Shown here: positions 28,039-37,603 of the stretch, one piece after another
Numbering within the stretch: position 1 is the stretch's first letter
How the letters are laid out: every line of letters begins with the position of its first letter
Assembly (NCBI GenBank): GCA_937927775.1
Contig: CALBEF010000040.1
Location: forward strand, 1 to 64,000
Source: an uncultured Anaerolineae bacterium
GTDB lineage: Bacteria; Chloroflexota; Anaerolineae; J036; Brachytrichaceae
Length of the DNA stretch: 64,000 nt
Direction of reading: 5' to 3'
Notes under the pieces: model-generated
What the model was told of the DNA's origin: nothing
Database searches by the model: none
Seen by the model: only the letters and a program-made list of their open reading frames with translations
Program-made: the position numbers and the translations under genes

Positions 28039-29247
28039 CTATGGCAGATAGTACAAGGGATTCTGGAGCACCCCGCCGTACCGAATCTCGAAGTGCAGGT
28101 GCGGGCCGGTTGAGCGGCCGGTGCTGCCCATGGCGGCGATGATCTGGCCGCGCGCAACCGGCTGGCCGGGGTCAACGTAATAGGCGCTAAGGTGGGCGTA
28201 CACGGTCACAAAACCGTTGCCGTGGTTAATCATGACCATGTAACCATAGCCGGTGCCGTCCCAGCCGGCAAAGCTGACGTAGCCACTGTCCGCCGCGCCA
28301 ATAGGGATGCCGATGGCGTTGGCAATGTCCAGGGCCTGATGCCCCCACCAATATCCCTGCGAGATGTAGCCGTTGGTCGGCCACTGGAATGTGCCGCTGG
28401 CCGCGACTCTGACGGGGGCGCCGGTGTACGCGCTGGCCGCATACGAATTGGTCGGTTGTTGCGCAACACGCGGCTTGAACGGTTTAACGCCCCTGGGGAC
28501 GACGATTTTCTGTCCTGGCAACAGGTTCGAGGCGTCTGATAGCGCGTTGAGCGGCGAGGCGACGATGTCTTCCACCTTTGCTTTGAATTTGGAAGCGATG
28601 CTGTCCAGGGTGTCCTCTTCCTGCACGGTATACCAGATGCCATCTGTGGGCAGCACATACAACACCTGGCCGATGTCCAGCCGGTCGGGTGTCTCTTCGA
28701 CGGCTTCATTTGACCAGACCAGGGTCGAGGGTTGCAGGCCGAACCGCACCGCAATGGCTTCGACTGTGTCGCCCGGCTGAACGGTGTAGGTGATGATGCC
28801 GGCGCGCGCCTCGGTTGGCCTGCTCGTGTCCGCCACGGCCAGCCGCGAGAGTAACCCGCCGTCCTGATTGTTCACCGCAGCGTAGGTCTGAAAGCGCTCT
28901 GGCGAGTAGACAGGGCCGCCTCCGATCTGGTCGTCGGCTGTGCGGCCATCCCCCTCGGTCGGCGAGGCCGCCGCCGGCTGGCTCGATGGCAGCGCCCCGG
29001 CTATGGCGGCGGGGCCGGTCATCTGCGCGCCGGCCAGGACGATGGCCAGGAGCGCCACAGCCACGATGGCGATGTGCGAGGTGTACCGGCTGATCAGCAC
29101 CAGCAGCCGCCAGCGAATCTCCTCTGAGCGAAGATGTTGCCGGACGAGACGCCGTGTCGCGCGCGCGCGCGTGATCACCTGCGCCGAGTCCCGGATGAGG
29201 ATGAGAGCGTGCGGACCTGGTCCGCTTCGTCGTTGCGTCGGTAGCAC
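28039..29247 (-). CDS. LysM + peptidase M23 protein
   Basis: LysM repeats 'YTVQPGDTVEAIAVRFGL', 'YTVQEEDTLDSIASKFK'; M23 'HQALDIAN', 'GPHLHFEIRYGG'; probable GTG start at 29247. Confidence 0.85.
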   Translation of the reverse strand: MLPTQRRSGPGPHALILIRDSAQVITRARATRRLVRQHLRSEEIRWRLLVLISRYTSHIAIVAVALLAIVLAGAQMTGPAAIAGALPSSQPAAASPTEGDGRTADDQIGGGPVYSPERFQTYAAVNNQDGGLLSRLAVADTSRPTEARAGIITYTVQPGDTVEAIAVRFGLQPSTLVWSNEAVEETPDRLDIGQVLYVLPTDGIWYTVQEEDTLDSIASKFKAKVEDIVASPLNALSDASNLLPGQKIVVPRGVKPFKPRVAQQPTNSYAASAYTGAPVRVAASGTFQWPTNGYISQGYWWGHQALDIANAIGIPIGAADSGYVSFAGWDGTGYGYMVMINHGNGFVTVYAHLSAYYVDPGQPVARGQIIAAMGSTGRSTGPHLHFEIRYGGVLQNPLYYLP

Positions 29248-29330
29248 GGTAGAGCCTTGAGGGGGGAGTATAGTACAGCGGCGCAAGCAACCCGCCATGC
29301 GGCGCATGTGCGGGGCCTGCGCGGCTGAAT

Positions 29331-30521
29331 CTAGGGGGCCGGCAGCACACTCCAGGGATTGATCGCCCGGCTGCCGGCCCGGATCTCGAAGTGCAGATGC
29401 GGGCCGGTCGATCGGCCCACCGAGCCGACGGCGGCAATCACCGTCCCCTGAAGCACCTGTTGCCCGCAGCCCACATAGAGCTGACTGGCGTGGGCGTATA
29501 GTGACTGATAGCCGTTGCCGTGATCGAGCACCACATACTGCCCGTAGCCGACCGGAACACCGGCGGCGTTGAGCGAATACCCGGCGTAGATCACGGTGCC
29601 GCTGTCCACGGCGTAGATCGGCTCGCCAAGTCGGCCGGCGAAATCGAGACCTGGGTGCCAACTGCTGAAGTTGTAGCCTGATAGATAGCGCCGGTTCGTG
29701 GGGTAGATGAAGCTGCCCGTGCCCAGCGGCGGGATGGCTACCTCGCCACAGCGCCCGACCCGGTAAACAGACACGCCGGTAACCGGGTTGCGCCTGACTT
29801 CCACGGGCCTGGGCACCTGCCAGATCACGGTTTCGCGCTGGCCGCCGGGCACGAACAACTCCTGGCCGACCTGCAGGAGCTGATTGACACTGTTCAGGTT
29901 GTTGACCCGCTGCTCGACAATGGATTCGGGCGACACCTGAAAGCGCCGGGCAAGCGCTTCGATCGTGTCGCCGGCTTCGACCTCTATCACGAGGCCGTTC
30001 GACGGCGGGATCACCAGTTCCATGCCGATCGACAGCAGATCGGGATTGTCTTTGAGCGCCTTGTAGTTGGACCACAAGACCGTTTCGGGAGTGAGGCCGA
30101 AAGCGCCGGCAATGCCAAACAACGTGTCGCCGGCCTGAACGGAGTAGTAAATGAGACCCCGCGATGGCGCATCGGCGCGCGCGCTGTCGCCGGACTGTCC
30201 GGCTTCGGTCATCGGCGCAAAATTGCGCACGATCGAGTCCTCGCTGCCGGATGCGGCCCCGTCGCCACGCTGGGGCGCCAGCAGCACGCCGGGCTGGTTG
30301 GGGTCGATGAGCGCGGCTTCATCCTGGGCCTGAGTCTGGTTGCCGATCAGGCTGGGCAGTTGGGTCGTAGCAAGCATCACGGCAGCCACCGTGATGATCA
30401 GAACGATCAGGTGGGTGATGTAGCGCGAAGCCCCTGCCAGCGCGGATAACACGCCCCTGTCGGGTCGAGGCGAATCCCATCCGCGAGGGCTGCCTGGCCG
30501 GCGGCGATTGTCATAACGCAT
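29331..30521 (-). CDS. LysM + peptidase M23 protein (tandem paralogue)
   Basis: 'YYSVQAGDTLFGIAGAFGL', 'VIEVEAGDTIEALARRFQV'; M23 'HPGLDFAG', 'GPHLHFEIRAGS'. Confidence 0.88.
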   Translation of the reverse strand: MRYDNRRRPGSPRGWDSPRPDRGVLSALAGASRYITHLIVLIITVAAVMLATTQLPSLIGNQTQAQDEAALIDPNQPGVLLAPQRGDGAASGSEDSIVRNFAPMTEAGQSGDSARADAPSRGLIYYSVQAGDTLFGIAGAFGLTPETVLWSNYKALKDNPDLLSIGMELVIPPSNGLVIEVEAGDTIEALARRFQVSPESIVEQRVNNLNSVNQLLQVGQELFVPGGQRETVIWQVPRPVEVRRNPVTGVSVYRVGRCGEVAIPPLGTGSFIYPTNRRYLSGYNFSSWHPGLDFAGRLGEPIYAVDSGTVIYAGYSLNAAGVPVGYGQYVVLDHGNGYQSLYAHASQLYVGCGQQVLQGTVIAAVGSVGRSTGPHLHFEIRAGSRAINPWSVLPAP

Positions 30522-30599
30522 TCAACTTCCTATGATCGGCGATTATACTGACTCTGGGCAGGAGGCTGACCACAAAAGCCGCACTCTGAGCGAGCGGGG

Positions 30600-31073
30600 T
30601 CATGGCGCAGTTGGCGGCGGAGCGGCGGTGGTGATGGTCGGTTCTGCCGGCTGGCCGGGTGGGGGCGTGTCACCTGAAAGATCGTCTCCGAAAGGTGTGG
30701 CAGTGTCCGTGGCGGCGATGGCATCTGCCGGAGGGGCGAACTGGAGCGCGAGCAGGCGCTGCAGGGCATCGGCTGTGACACGGGTGTTCTGCTCCATGTC
30801 CATCAACACGTAGATCATCTGACTGGCAGCCAGAAAGCCGACGAACTGGATGGTTGCGACAAGCAGGCTGGCAATGGCGCCGGCGACGCCGACGATCAGG
30901 CTGGCTGTCGGCGCGCCGGCAGACTGGCCCGGCAGCGGCAAATCAATCAAATTGAACGCGCCGGCCAGCAGAATCCCCAGGGCGCTCAACAGGCCAAGGA
31001 TCATCGACACCCACGCCAGCACCTGGAGCGCGAAAGCCACAAAGCGAAGCGCCCCGTATCTGCGTTGTGTCAT
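30600..31073 (-). CDS. Small membrane protein of unknown function (multiple hydrophobic segments)
   Basis: 'VAFALQVLAWVSMILGLLSALGILLAGAF', 'SLIVGVAGAIASLLVATIQFVGFLAASQMIYVLMDMEQNTR'; start MTQRRYG at 31073. Confidence 0.6.
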   Translation of the reverse strand: MTQRRYGALRFVAFALQVLAWVSMILGLLSALGILLAGAFNLIDLPLPGQSAGAPTASLIVGVAGAIASLLVATIQFVGFLAASQMIYVLMDMEQNTRVTADALQRLLALQFAPPADAIAATDTATPFGDDLSGDTPPPGQPAEPTITTAAPPPTAP

Positions 31074-31237
31074 CGGTCTGTCCTCCTGCGCCAAGTATAA
31101 TTGTCGCTCAAACAAGGTCCGTTCGCGCCGTCAGCGCCGCCAGATTGCGATGGTGCAGGCGGGTTCCCCATGAGCCTCGCGCAGATTGCATGTGTTTGCC
31201 GCGCGCAATGCCATGTCGCCAAGGCGCGGATGCCGGG

Positions 31238-31588
31238 ATGGAGATTCAGTTTCTTATGGATGCAGGTTTCGCTATAGTCGTCTTTTTCTCGACCGTTGCG
31301 TTTGTGTTTCTGCTGGTGTGGATCGTCGTCATCGTGCCCCAGAACCGCGCGCGGAAGAACCAGGAGCAGGTTGTCAGCGATCTCAAGATCGGCGAGGAAA
31401 TCGTGACAGTGGGGGGCCTCATTGGCAGGCTGACCTACCTCAACCGTGACGAGGATATTGCCCGCATCGAGGTGGCGAAGGGTGTCGAAGTGCGCATCAT
31501 TCCGGCCGCCATCAGCCATCCGCTCGACTTTGTGCAGCGCCTGGAGCGAGAGAAGCGCGCCGGCCAGTCGAAGCCGGGCGCCAAATAA
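31238..31588 (+). CDS. yajC: Preprotein translocase subunit YajC
   Basis: Single TM segment then 'VPQNRARKNQEQVVSDLKIGEEIVTVGGLIGRL'. Confidence 0.88.
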   Translation: MEIQFLMDAGFAIVVFFSTVAFVFLLVWIVVIVPQNRARKNQEQVVSDLKIGEEIVTVGGLIGRLTYLNRDEDIARIEVAKGVEVRIIPAAISHPLDFVQRLEREKRAGQSKPGAK

Positions 31589-31614
31589 GTGACGCGCCCC
31601 GCCATCAGGCCAAT

Positions 31615-31645
31615 ACGCAACACGCAATACGCAATACGCAACACG
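31615..31645. repeat. Heptanucleotide tandem repeat (ACGCAAY)n
   Basis: acgcaac|acgcaat|acgcaat|acgcaac; same unit as at 12212-12250. Confidence 0.8.
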
Positions 31646-31672
31646 TGATCCGCATTGTGCGCCATAACCCCC

Positions 31673-32341
31673 ATGCGCTTTGATGTGTTTACCCTGTTCC
31701 CCGGCATGTTTGTCAGTCCATTTGGGGAAAGCATTCTGCGCCGCGCGCTCGACGCCGGCCTGATCGAGCTTTACACCCACAACATCCGCGACTACACCAC
31801 AGACAAACACCAGATCACAGACGACTATGCTTACGGCGGCGGGGGCGGCATGGTGATGAAGCCGGAGCCGATCTTCGCGGCGGTCGAGTCGGTGCTGGCC
31901 GGCGTAGAAGGCGCGCCGATCATTCTCATGTCTCCCGCCGGGCGGGTGTTCACCCATGCCATCGCGCGTGAACTGGCGCAATATCCCCGCATCGCCCTGG
32001 TGTGCGGCCATTACGAAGGCGTGGACGAGCGGGTGCGCGAGCATCTGTGCACCGACGAGATCAGTATTGGCGACTATGTGCTCACCGGCGGCGAGCTGCC
32101 GGCCATGGTCATCGTCGATGCTGTGTCGCGGCTGGTGCCGGGCGTGCTGCCGGAATGGGCGCCGGAGAACGAGTCGCACGCCAACGGGATGATCGAGTAT
32201 CCACACTACACGCGCCCGGCCGAGTTTCGCGGCTGGCGCGTGCCCGACGTGCTGCTCAGCGGCAATCACGCTGCCATTGCCCGCTGGCGCCGCGAGCAGT
32301 CAGAACTGCGCACGAAAAGACGAAGGACAAGTCACGAATGA
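31673..32341 (+). CDS. trmD: tRNA (guanine-N1-)-methyltransferase
   Basis: '[26 protein letters not shown]', '[15 protein letters not shown]', '[31 protein letters not shown]'. Confidence 0.95.
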   Translation: MRFDVFTLFPGMFVSPFGESILRRALDAGLIELYTHNIRDYTTDKHQITDDYAYGGGGGMVMKPEPIFAAVESVLAGVEGAPIILMSPAGRVFTHAIARELAQYPRIALVCGHYEGVDERVREHLCTDEISIGDYVLTGGELPAMVIVDAVSRLVPGVLPEWAPENESHANGMIEYPHYTRPAEFRGWRVPDVLLSGNHAAIARWRREQSELRTKRRRTSHE

Positions 32342-34284
32342 CTGATCACCCGATTCACCCATCCCATTCTGTGCGCAGCGCGGCATTCGTTCTGATTGCG
32401 TGCGCGCTGGCGATGGCCGGCTGTTCGGGACCGACGCGCGCGCCATCGGCTGCGCCCGCCGAGTCACCCACCGTTGTTTTGAAAGCGACGGTGTTCGACT
32501 TGCCGGCGCAGACCACGCCGGCGGCGACTGCGACGCCCGTCCCTGCGCCGGCCCCTTCGCCGACACCGGCCCCGCAGCCCATCGTCATGGCTGTCGTGGG
32601 CGAGCCGCAGACCCTGCATCCCCTGTACGCGACGGCGCAGGTCGCCCGCACGGTGCTGGCTCCGGTCTTCGTGGGGTGCGTTGGCCAGGATGAAACCGGC
32701 GCGCCGGTGGCGCTGGGCTGCGAGCGCGTGCCCACACTCGAAAATGGCGACGCCCGCTTCATCGGCGAAGGCGATGAGCGCCACCTGGAAGTGACCTTTC
32801 GCATTCGCCCCGGCTGGCGCTGGACTGACGGCCGGCCGGTGACCGCTCAGGACGCTGTGTTTGCCTGGCAACTTGCCATGGCCCCCGAAGCGCAGGTGCG
32901 CGATCCGCTGGCGCAGAAAATCTTCGCCATGACTGCCCCGGACGAGCGCACCATCGTGGCGCGCTTTATGAGCGCCGCGCAGGCGCGCGCGGCTGCCGCC
33001 GGCGCGCTGCAAGGCGAGGTGGCGTTTGACTACTTCAGCCAGCAGGGCGATTACGCCCGCTATGCCCGGCAGGCCACCCCATTGTCCGACGCGCGCTACT
33101 GGGCGGTTGCGCGCTGGCTGCCCGCGCACCTGCTGGCCGATGTGCCGGCGCGCGATCAGATCAACAGCCCGTTTGCCAGCCGGCCGGTGGGCGATGGCGC
33201 GTTTGAAATTGTGTCATGGAACCGGGGCGCCGATCTGACGCTGGCGCGCTCTGCGCAGCCCTTTCCGCTGGAGCCGGCCGGCGACGCGCCGTCCATCACC
33301 TTCAAATTCGCGCCCGACGAGGCCACGGCCGCGCAATGGGCGCTGCAAGGTGACGCGCACCTCAGTCAGCCACTGCCCGTGGAGTCCATCGCCCCGGCCC
33401 TGGACGCGCCGGCTTTCGCCGCGCTGATGGGCATGTCGGTTGTGTTGCCCATGCCGGTCTTCGAGCAGATCGTGCTCAATGTCAGCCGGCCGCCGCTGGA
33501 CGATGTGAAAGTGCGTCAGGCGCTGCGACTGGCAATCGACGCGCAGGCCATCCTGGCCGACCCGGTTACGGGGCTGGTCACTGAGCCGCTGGTTCTCGAC
33601 CCGAGCGGCCTGTTTTACGGCATCGCGCCGAATGCGCTTGCCATGAATCATGACCTGGCGCAGGCGCGGGCCCTGCTGCAAGAGGCCGGCTGGCAGTGCG
33701 ACCTGTTGCCATGCGTCAGGCCGGCGCAGCAACCGAATGGTCGCGTCATCACGCAAACGCTCCAGCTCACATTGGTGACGAACGAGCGCGCGCCGCGCAA
33801 TGCGTTGAGCCAGCTCGTTCAAAAGCAACTGGGGGCGGCCGGCTTTGCCGTCGATCTGCGCATCGTGAGCGGGCTGGGCAGGGCCAGCAGGCTGTTCGCG
33901 CCGTATGAGGCGGGCGGCATTTTGCTCACGCGCGATTTCGACGCCGCACTGTTCCAGGCGCCGTCTCTGGCAGGGTTCAGCGGCGCGCTCGACTGCGCCA
34001 GCATCCCCGATCAAAACAACCACAGCGCGGCGCAGGGCAACGCGGGCGGCTATTGCAACCCGGCTGCCGATGCGCTGATGGCAGAAGCCGAGGAAGGCGA
34101 GAGCGCCATCTCGGAACAAGCGCGCGCGCAAGCCATCGAAGCCGCGCTGGCGGCAGTGTCGGACGCGGCGCCGATTGTGCCGCTGTATTCGCCGGCATGG
34201 CTGTTGCCAGCGCGCGAAGTGGCGGGGCTGCGTTATGCCGGGTTTGGTATCGTCACCTGGAACGCCTGGGCATGGCGGCGCTGA
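32338..34284 (+). CDS. ABC transporter substrate-binding protein (family 5, peptide/opine type)
   Basis: Lipobox 'ALAMAGCSG'; '[29 protein letters not shown]'; '[19 protein letters not shown]'; ATGA overlap with trmD. Confidence 0.85.
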   Translation: MTDHPIHPSHSVRSAAFVLIACALAMAGCSGPTRAPSAAPAESPTVVLKATVFDLPAQTTPAATATPVPAPAPSPTPAPQPIVMAVVGEPQTLHPLYATAQVARTVLAPVFVGCVGQDETGAPVALGCERVPTLENGDARFIGEGDERHLEVTFRIRPGWRWTDGRPVTAQDAVFAWQLAMAPEAQVRDPLAQKIFAMTAPDERTIVARFMSAAQARAAAAGALQGEVAFDYFSQQGDYARYARQATPLSDARYWAVARWLPAHLLADVPARDQINSPFASRPVGDGAFEIVSWNRGADLTLARSAQPFPLEPAGDAPSITFKFAPDEATAAQWALQGDAHLSQPLPVESIAPALDAPAFAALMGMSVVLPMPVFEQIVLNVSRPPLDDVKVRQALRLAIDAQAILADPVTGLVTEPLVLDPSGLFYGIAPNALAMNHDLAQARALLQEAGWQCDLLPCVRPAQQPNGRVITQTLQLTLVTNERAPRNALSQLVQKQLGAAGFAVDLRIVSGLGRASRLFAPYEAGGILLTRDFDAALFQAPSLAGFSGALDCASIPDQNNHSAAQGNAGGYCNPAADALMAEAEEGESAISEQARAQAIEAALAAVSDAAPIVPLYSPAWLLPAREVAGLRYAGFGIVTWNAWAWRR

Positions 34285-34422
34285 GGGCGCCCATCACGCT
34301 GCCATCATGTTGCGCTTGGCGCTCACTCAGGAAGCGCCGGTACACTCGAATGAATTCACGAAGCCGGCGACGGCTGTGGTCTCCGCGCCGGCGCCGGCGC
34401 GGATCAAGAAAGGGGATGCAAC

Positions 34423-35364
34423 ATGGACCAGCAGATCAATGCGGATGGCATGGCGGAGGCAGTCCGCCGCATCTACGAAAAGCCGCGCGCAAAAGAGATC
34501 TACATGATCGCCGGGTGGCATCAGTGGGCAGACGCCGGCGCGATTTCATCGGCGCTGCCCCGCTATCTGATCGACCTGACCGGCGCCCGGAAGATCGCTG
34601 AGATTCAGCCGCACGGGTTCTACCTTTTCCAGATCCCGGGCACACATGGCTTCCTGAGGCCGGAAGTCAGGCTGGAAGACGGCTTTCGCAAAAGCATGTC
34701 TTCGAACACGAACGAGTTCTACTACACCGGCGACGATGAGCGGGGCCTGGTCATCTTTCTGGGGCACGAGCCGCACATGAATGGCGAACGATACGCAGAG
34801 GCGTTTCTCGATGTCGTCAAGGCGCTGGGCGTCAGGCGGGTTGTGGTGGTCGGCGGGGTATATGGGGCCACGCCCTATGACCGCGATCGGGCGGTGTCGT
34901 GCGTGTACAGTCTGCCCGGCATGAAAGAGGAAATGGAGAGCTATGCCGTCACCTTCTCGAACTATGAGGGTGGCGTCAGTATTGGCACGTACATGGCGCA
35001 CCACGCCGAGGCTGCCGGCGTGCCGCTGGTGTCGTTGTATGCCTTTGTGCCGGCTTACGACTTCTCGCAATTGACCGACAAGCTGCAGGGTATGCGCGTC
35101 GAGAATGACTTCAAGGCCTGGCACGAGTTGATGCGCCGGGTCAATCACATGTTCAAGCTGGGGCTTGACCTGTCCGACCTTGAGCGGCGCAGCAATGAAC
35201 TGACCGCTTCGATCGCGCAGAAGATCAACGAGATCGATGGCCGGCTGCCCCAGCTCGGCATTCACGAGTTCATGGCCAGGGTGGGCGCGGAGTTCACCGA
35301 GACGCCCTTCATGCCGCTGGATGTGTGGGAGCGCGGGCTGGAAGATTTGTTCACAGACGAATAG
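34423..35364 (+). CDS. PAC2 family protein (proteasome assembly chaperone-like)
   Basis: 'LVIFLGHEPHMNGERYAEAFLDVVKALGVRRVVVVGGVYGATPYDRDRAVSC'. Confidence 0.82.
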   Translation: MDQQINADGMAEAVRRIYEKPRAKEIYMIAGWHQWADAGAISSALPRYLIDLTGARKIAEIQPHGFYLFQIPGTHGFLRPEVRLEDGFRKSMSSNTNEFYYTGDDERGLVIFLGHEPHMNGERYAEAFLDVVKALGVRRVVVVGGVYGATPYDRDRAVSCVYSLPGMKEEMESYAVTFSNYEGGVSIGTYMAHHAEAAGVPLVSLYAFVPAYDFSQLTDKLQGMRVENDFKAWHELMRRVNHMFKLGLDLSDLERRSNELTASIAQKINEIDGRLPQLGIHEFMARVGAEFTETPFMPLDVWERGLEDLFTDE

Positions 35365-35375
35365 ACGCGCCAGAG

Positions 35376-35404
35376 TTGACACGCGCGCGAAGCGCGGCTA
35401 GAAT
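35376..35404 (+). promoter_or_regulatory. Sigma-70-type promoter TTGACA-N17-TAGAAT
   Basis: ttgaca 35376-35381, 17-bp spacer, tagaat 35399-35404. Confidence 0.7.
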
Positions 35405-35410
35405 CCGCCC

Positions 35411-35597
35411 GTCTCAGGAGGCTATGAGCATGATCCGACGAAGAAACAGTGACGCGCTAAAGCGCCTGCGCGGATGCTTGCTCCAACCTCGATGCGGCGG
35501 CGGAAGGCAACCCGGCTCCACCGGCTAAAGTTCAGCGCCGGAACAAGACGCGGATTTCGAGAGGCCATGAGCAGCAACGCTGCTCATGGCTTTTTTG
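35411..35597 (+). ncRNA. Candidate short transcript (structured RNA and/or sORF mRNA) bounded by promoter and terminator
   Basis: About 185 nt between predicted start and terminator; contains AGGAGG (35416-35421) and a 32-34 codon ORF ending at 35528; several short internal stems. Confidence 0.45.
35564..35597 (+). terminator. Rho-independent terminator GCCATGAGCAGC-aac-GCTGCTCATGGC-TTTTTTG
   Basis: Perfect 12-bp stem, 3-nt loop, T6. Confidence 0.9.
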
Positions 35598-35766
35598 TTG
35601 TTGCGCGTCCGGTTGCCGCTTGCGTTATCTGCGCTGCCTGTGTCATGTCCTGCTCACCCTCCCGCAGGTTCAGAGAGATGGAAATGCGAGCGATTCCAAC
35701 CTGCGTGAGGATAGGCTGAAGTTGCGATTCGATCTGCTTTCCTGAATCTGATCTGCTGTATGCGCC

Positions 35767-37590
35767 ATGAATGAATTAAAGAAACTCCTGCCGTTCGTCA
35801 AGCCCTATTGGGGCAGACTGGCTCTGTTGGGCGCAGTCGCCATCGTCTCTCTGGTCGGCATGCTGCTCGAGCCGTACTTCTTCGGGCTGGCGATCGATCA
35901 GGGCATCGTCAAACAGGACATGGACGCCGTCATTCTGTATTGCGGCCTGCTGATCGCGTCGGCCATCGTCTTCAGCGCGGGGAACTACGTCAAGTCCCTG
36001 CTGCAGGGGATTGTGGCGGCCGACGTGGTGCGCGATCTGCGCAACGCGCTGTATCGCAAGTTGCAGTTTCTGCCGTTTAGCTGGTATGCCACCATGCCCA
36101 CCGGCCAGATCATGTCGCGCATGTTGAGCGACATGGACGCCGTCGAGCAGTTTGTCGCCTGGGGCTTCACCACCATGCTCACCGAGGGCGCGACCTTTTT
36201 CTTCACGTTTCTCATTTTGTTGACGTTGGACTGGCAGCTCACGCTGGCGGTGCTTGCGCCGATGCCGCTCATGGCGATCGCCATCGTCCGCTTCCGCCTG
36301 AAGATCGACCCGGCCTGGGCGGCTGTGCGCGAGCAGATGGGGCGGCTGACAACGGTTTTACAGGAGAACATCGCCGGCGTGCGGGTGGTCAAAGCATTCG
36401 CCCGCGAGCCGCACGCCATGCGCCGCTTCGACGAACAGAACGCGCTCAATCGCGCCCGCAACGTGGACCGCACCCGGCTGGAAGCCGGCGCTTTCCCGAT
36501 GATGGATTTTGTGTCGGGCCTGTCGTTTCTGGTCATGCTGGCCGTCGGCGCGGTTCGGCTGGTTGAAGGCTCGCTCAGCCTGGGCGTGTTCTTTTCGTTC
36601 ACGTGGTATATCTGGTCGATCATCTGGCCGGTGCGCATCACCGGCTGGCTGGTGAGCATCATGCGCCAGGCCGTGGCGTCCATCCCCCGGCTGTGGGAAA
36701 TCCTGCAAGCCGAGCAAACGATCCGCGACCCTGCGCCAGAGGCCGGCGGCGCAACAGAGCCGCGCGAAAACGCCGAAGGCCCGGCGCGGGTCGAGTTCGA
36801 CAACGTGACGTTCGCGTTCCCGGACGATCCGGCCACGCCGGTGTTGAACGGGCTGACGCTCTCGATCGAGCCGGGGCAGACGGTGGCGATTCTGGGCGGC
36901 ACCGGCTCCGGCAAATCGTCGGTGATCAACCTCGTCCCCCGCTTCTACGACGTGACCGGCGGGCGGGTGCTGGTGGACGGGGTCGATGTGCGCGACATCC
37001 CCCTGAAGCAACTGCGCGCCCAGATCGGCATTGTGCCGCAGGAGACTTTCCTGTTCTCGGCCTCCCTGCGCGAGAACATAGCGTTTGGCAGGCCCGACGC
37101 GACCGAAGCGGAAGTGATCGCCGCAGCCCGTGTCGCTCAGGTGGATGACTTTGCCCGCGCGATGCCAAAAGGCTACGACACCCTGATCGGCGAGCGCGGG
37201 GTCGGCCTGAGCGGCGGCCAGCGCCAGCGCGTTGCCCTGGCGCGGGCGGTGCTGATGGACCCGCGCATCCTGATTCTGGACGAGGCCACTTCGGCGGTGG
37301 ACACGGCCACTGAAGACGCCATCCAGTCGGCGCTGGCGGAGGTCATGCGCGGCCGCACATCGATCATCGTGGCGCAACGCCTCAGCACGATGAAGAACGC
37401 CGATCACATTGTGGTGCTGAAGGATGGGCGCGTGGCAGAGGAAGGCACGCACGAGGAGCTGATGGCGCTCGGCGGCGAGTACACCCGCCTGTACGAGTTG
37501 CAGTACCGCGACCAGGAAGCGCGCCGCCACGATCTGCTCGACGAGGGTGGAGGGTCGCCGGTTGCGCCTGAGCCGGCGCTTGCGCAGTGA
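35767..37590 (+). CDS. ABC transporter, fused permease/ATP-binding (multidrug/lipid exporter type)
   Basis: TM domain plus GGTGSGKSSVINLVPRFYD, LSGGQRQRVALARAVLMDPRILILDEATSAVD. Confidence 0.93.
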   Translation: MNELKKLLPFVKPYWGRLALLGAVAIVSLVGMLLEPYFFGLAIDQGIVKQDMDAVILYCGLLIASAIVFSAGNYVKSLLQGIVAADVVRDLRNALYRKLQFLPFSWYATMPTGQIMSRMLSDMDAVEQFVAWGFTTMLTEGATFFFTFLILLTLDWQLTLAVLAPMPLMAIAIVRFRLKIDPAWAAVREQMGRLTTVLQENIAGVRVVKAFAREPHAMRRFDEQNALNRARNVDRTRLEAGAFPMMDFVSGLSFLVMLAVGAVRLVEGSLSLGVFFSFTWYIWSIIWPVRITGWLVSIMRQAVASIPRLWEILQAEQTIRDPAPEAGGATEPRENAEGPARVEFDNVTFAFPDDPATPVLNGLTLSIEPGQTVAILGGTGSGKSSVINLVPRFYDVTGGRVLVDGVDVRDIPLKQLRAQIGIVPQETFLFSASLRENIAFGRPDATEAEVIAAARVAQVDDFARAMPKGYDTLIGERGVGLSGGQRQRVALARAVLMDPRILILDEATSAVDTATEDAIQSALAEVMRGRTSIIVAQRLSTMKNADHIVVLKDGRVAEEGTHEELMALGGEYTRLYELQYRDQEARRHDLLDEGGGSPVAPEPALAQ

Positions 37591-37603
37591 CCGGAATTGC
37601 CTT

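Noticed and set aside
35455-35560. SAM-type riboswitch in the 35411-35597 transcript (GGCAACC ... GCTAAAG similarity)
   Set aside because: Only short motif resemblance; no kink-turn or P1 arrangement I could recognise, and the downstream gene is an ABC exporter rather than methionine metabolism. Left as an unclassified structured RNA candidate.
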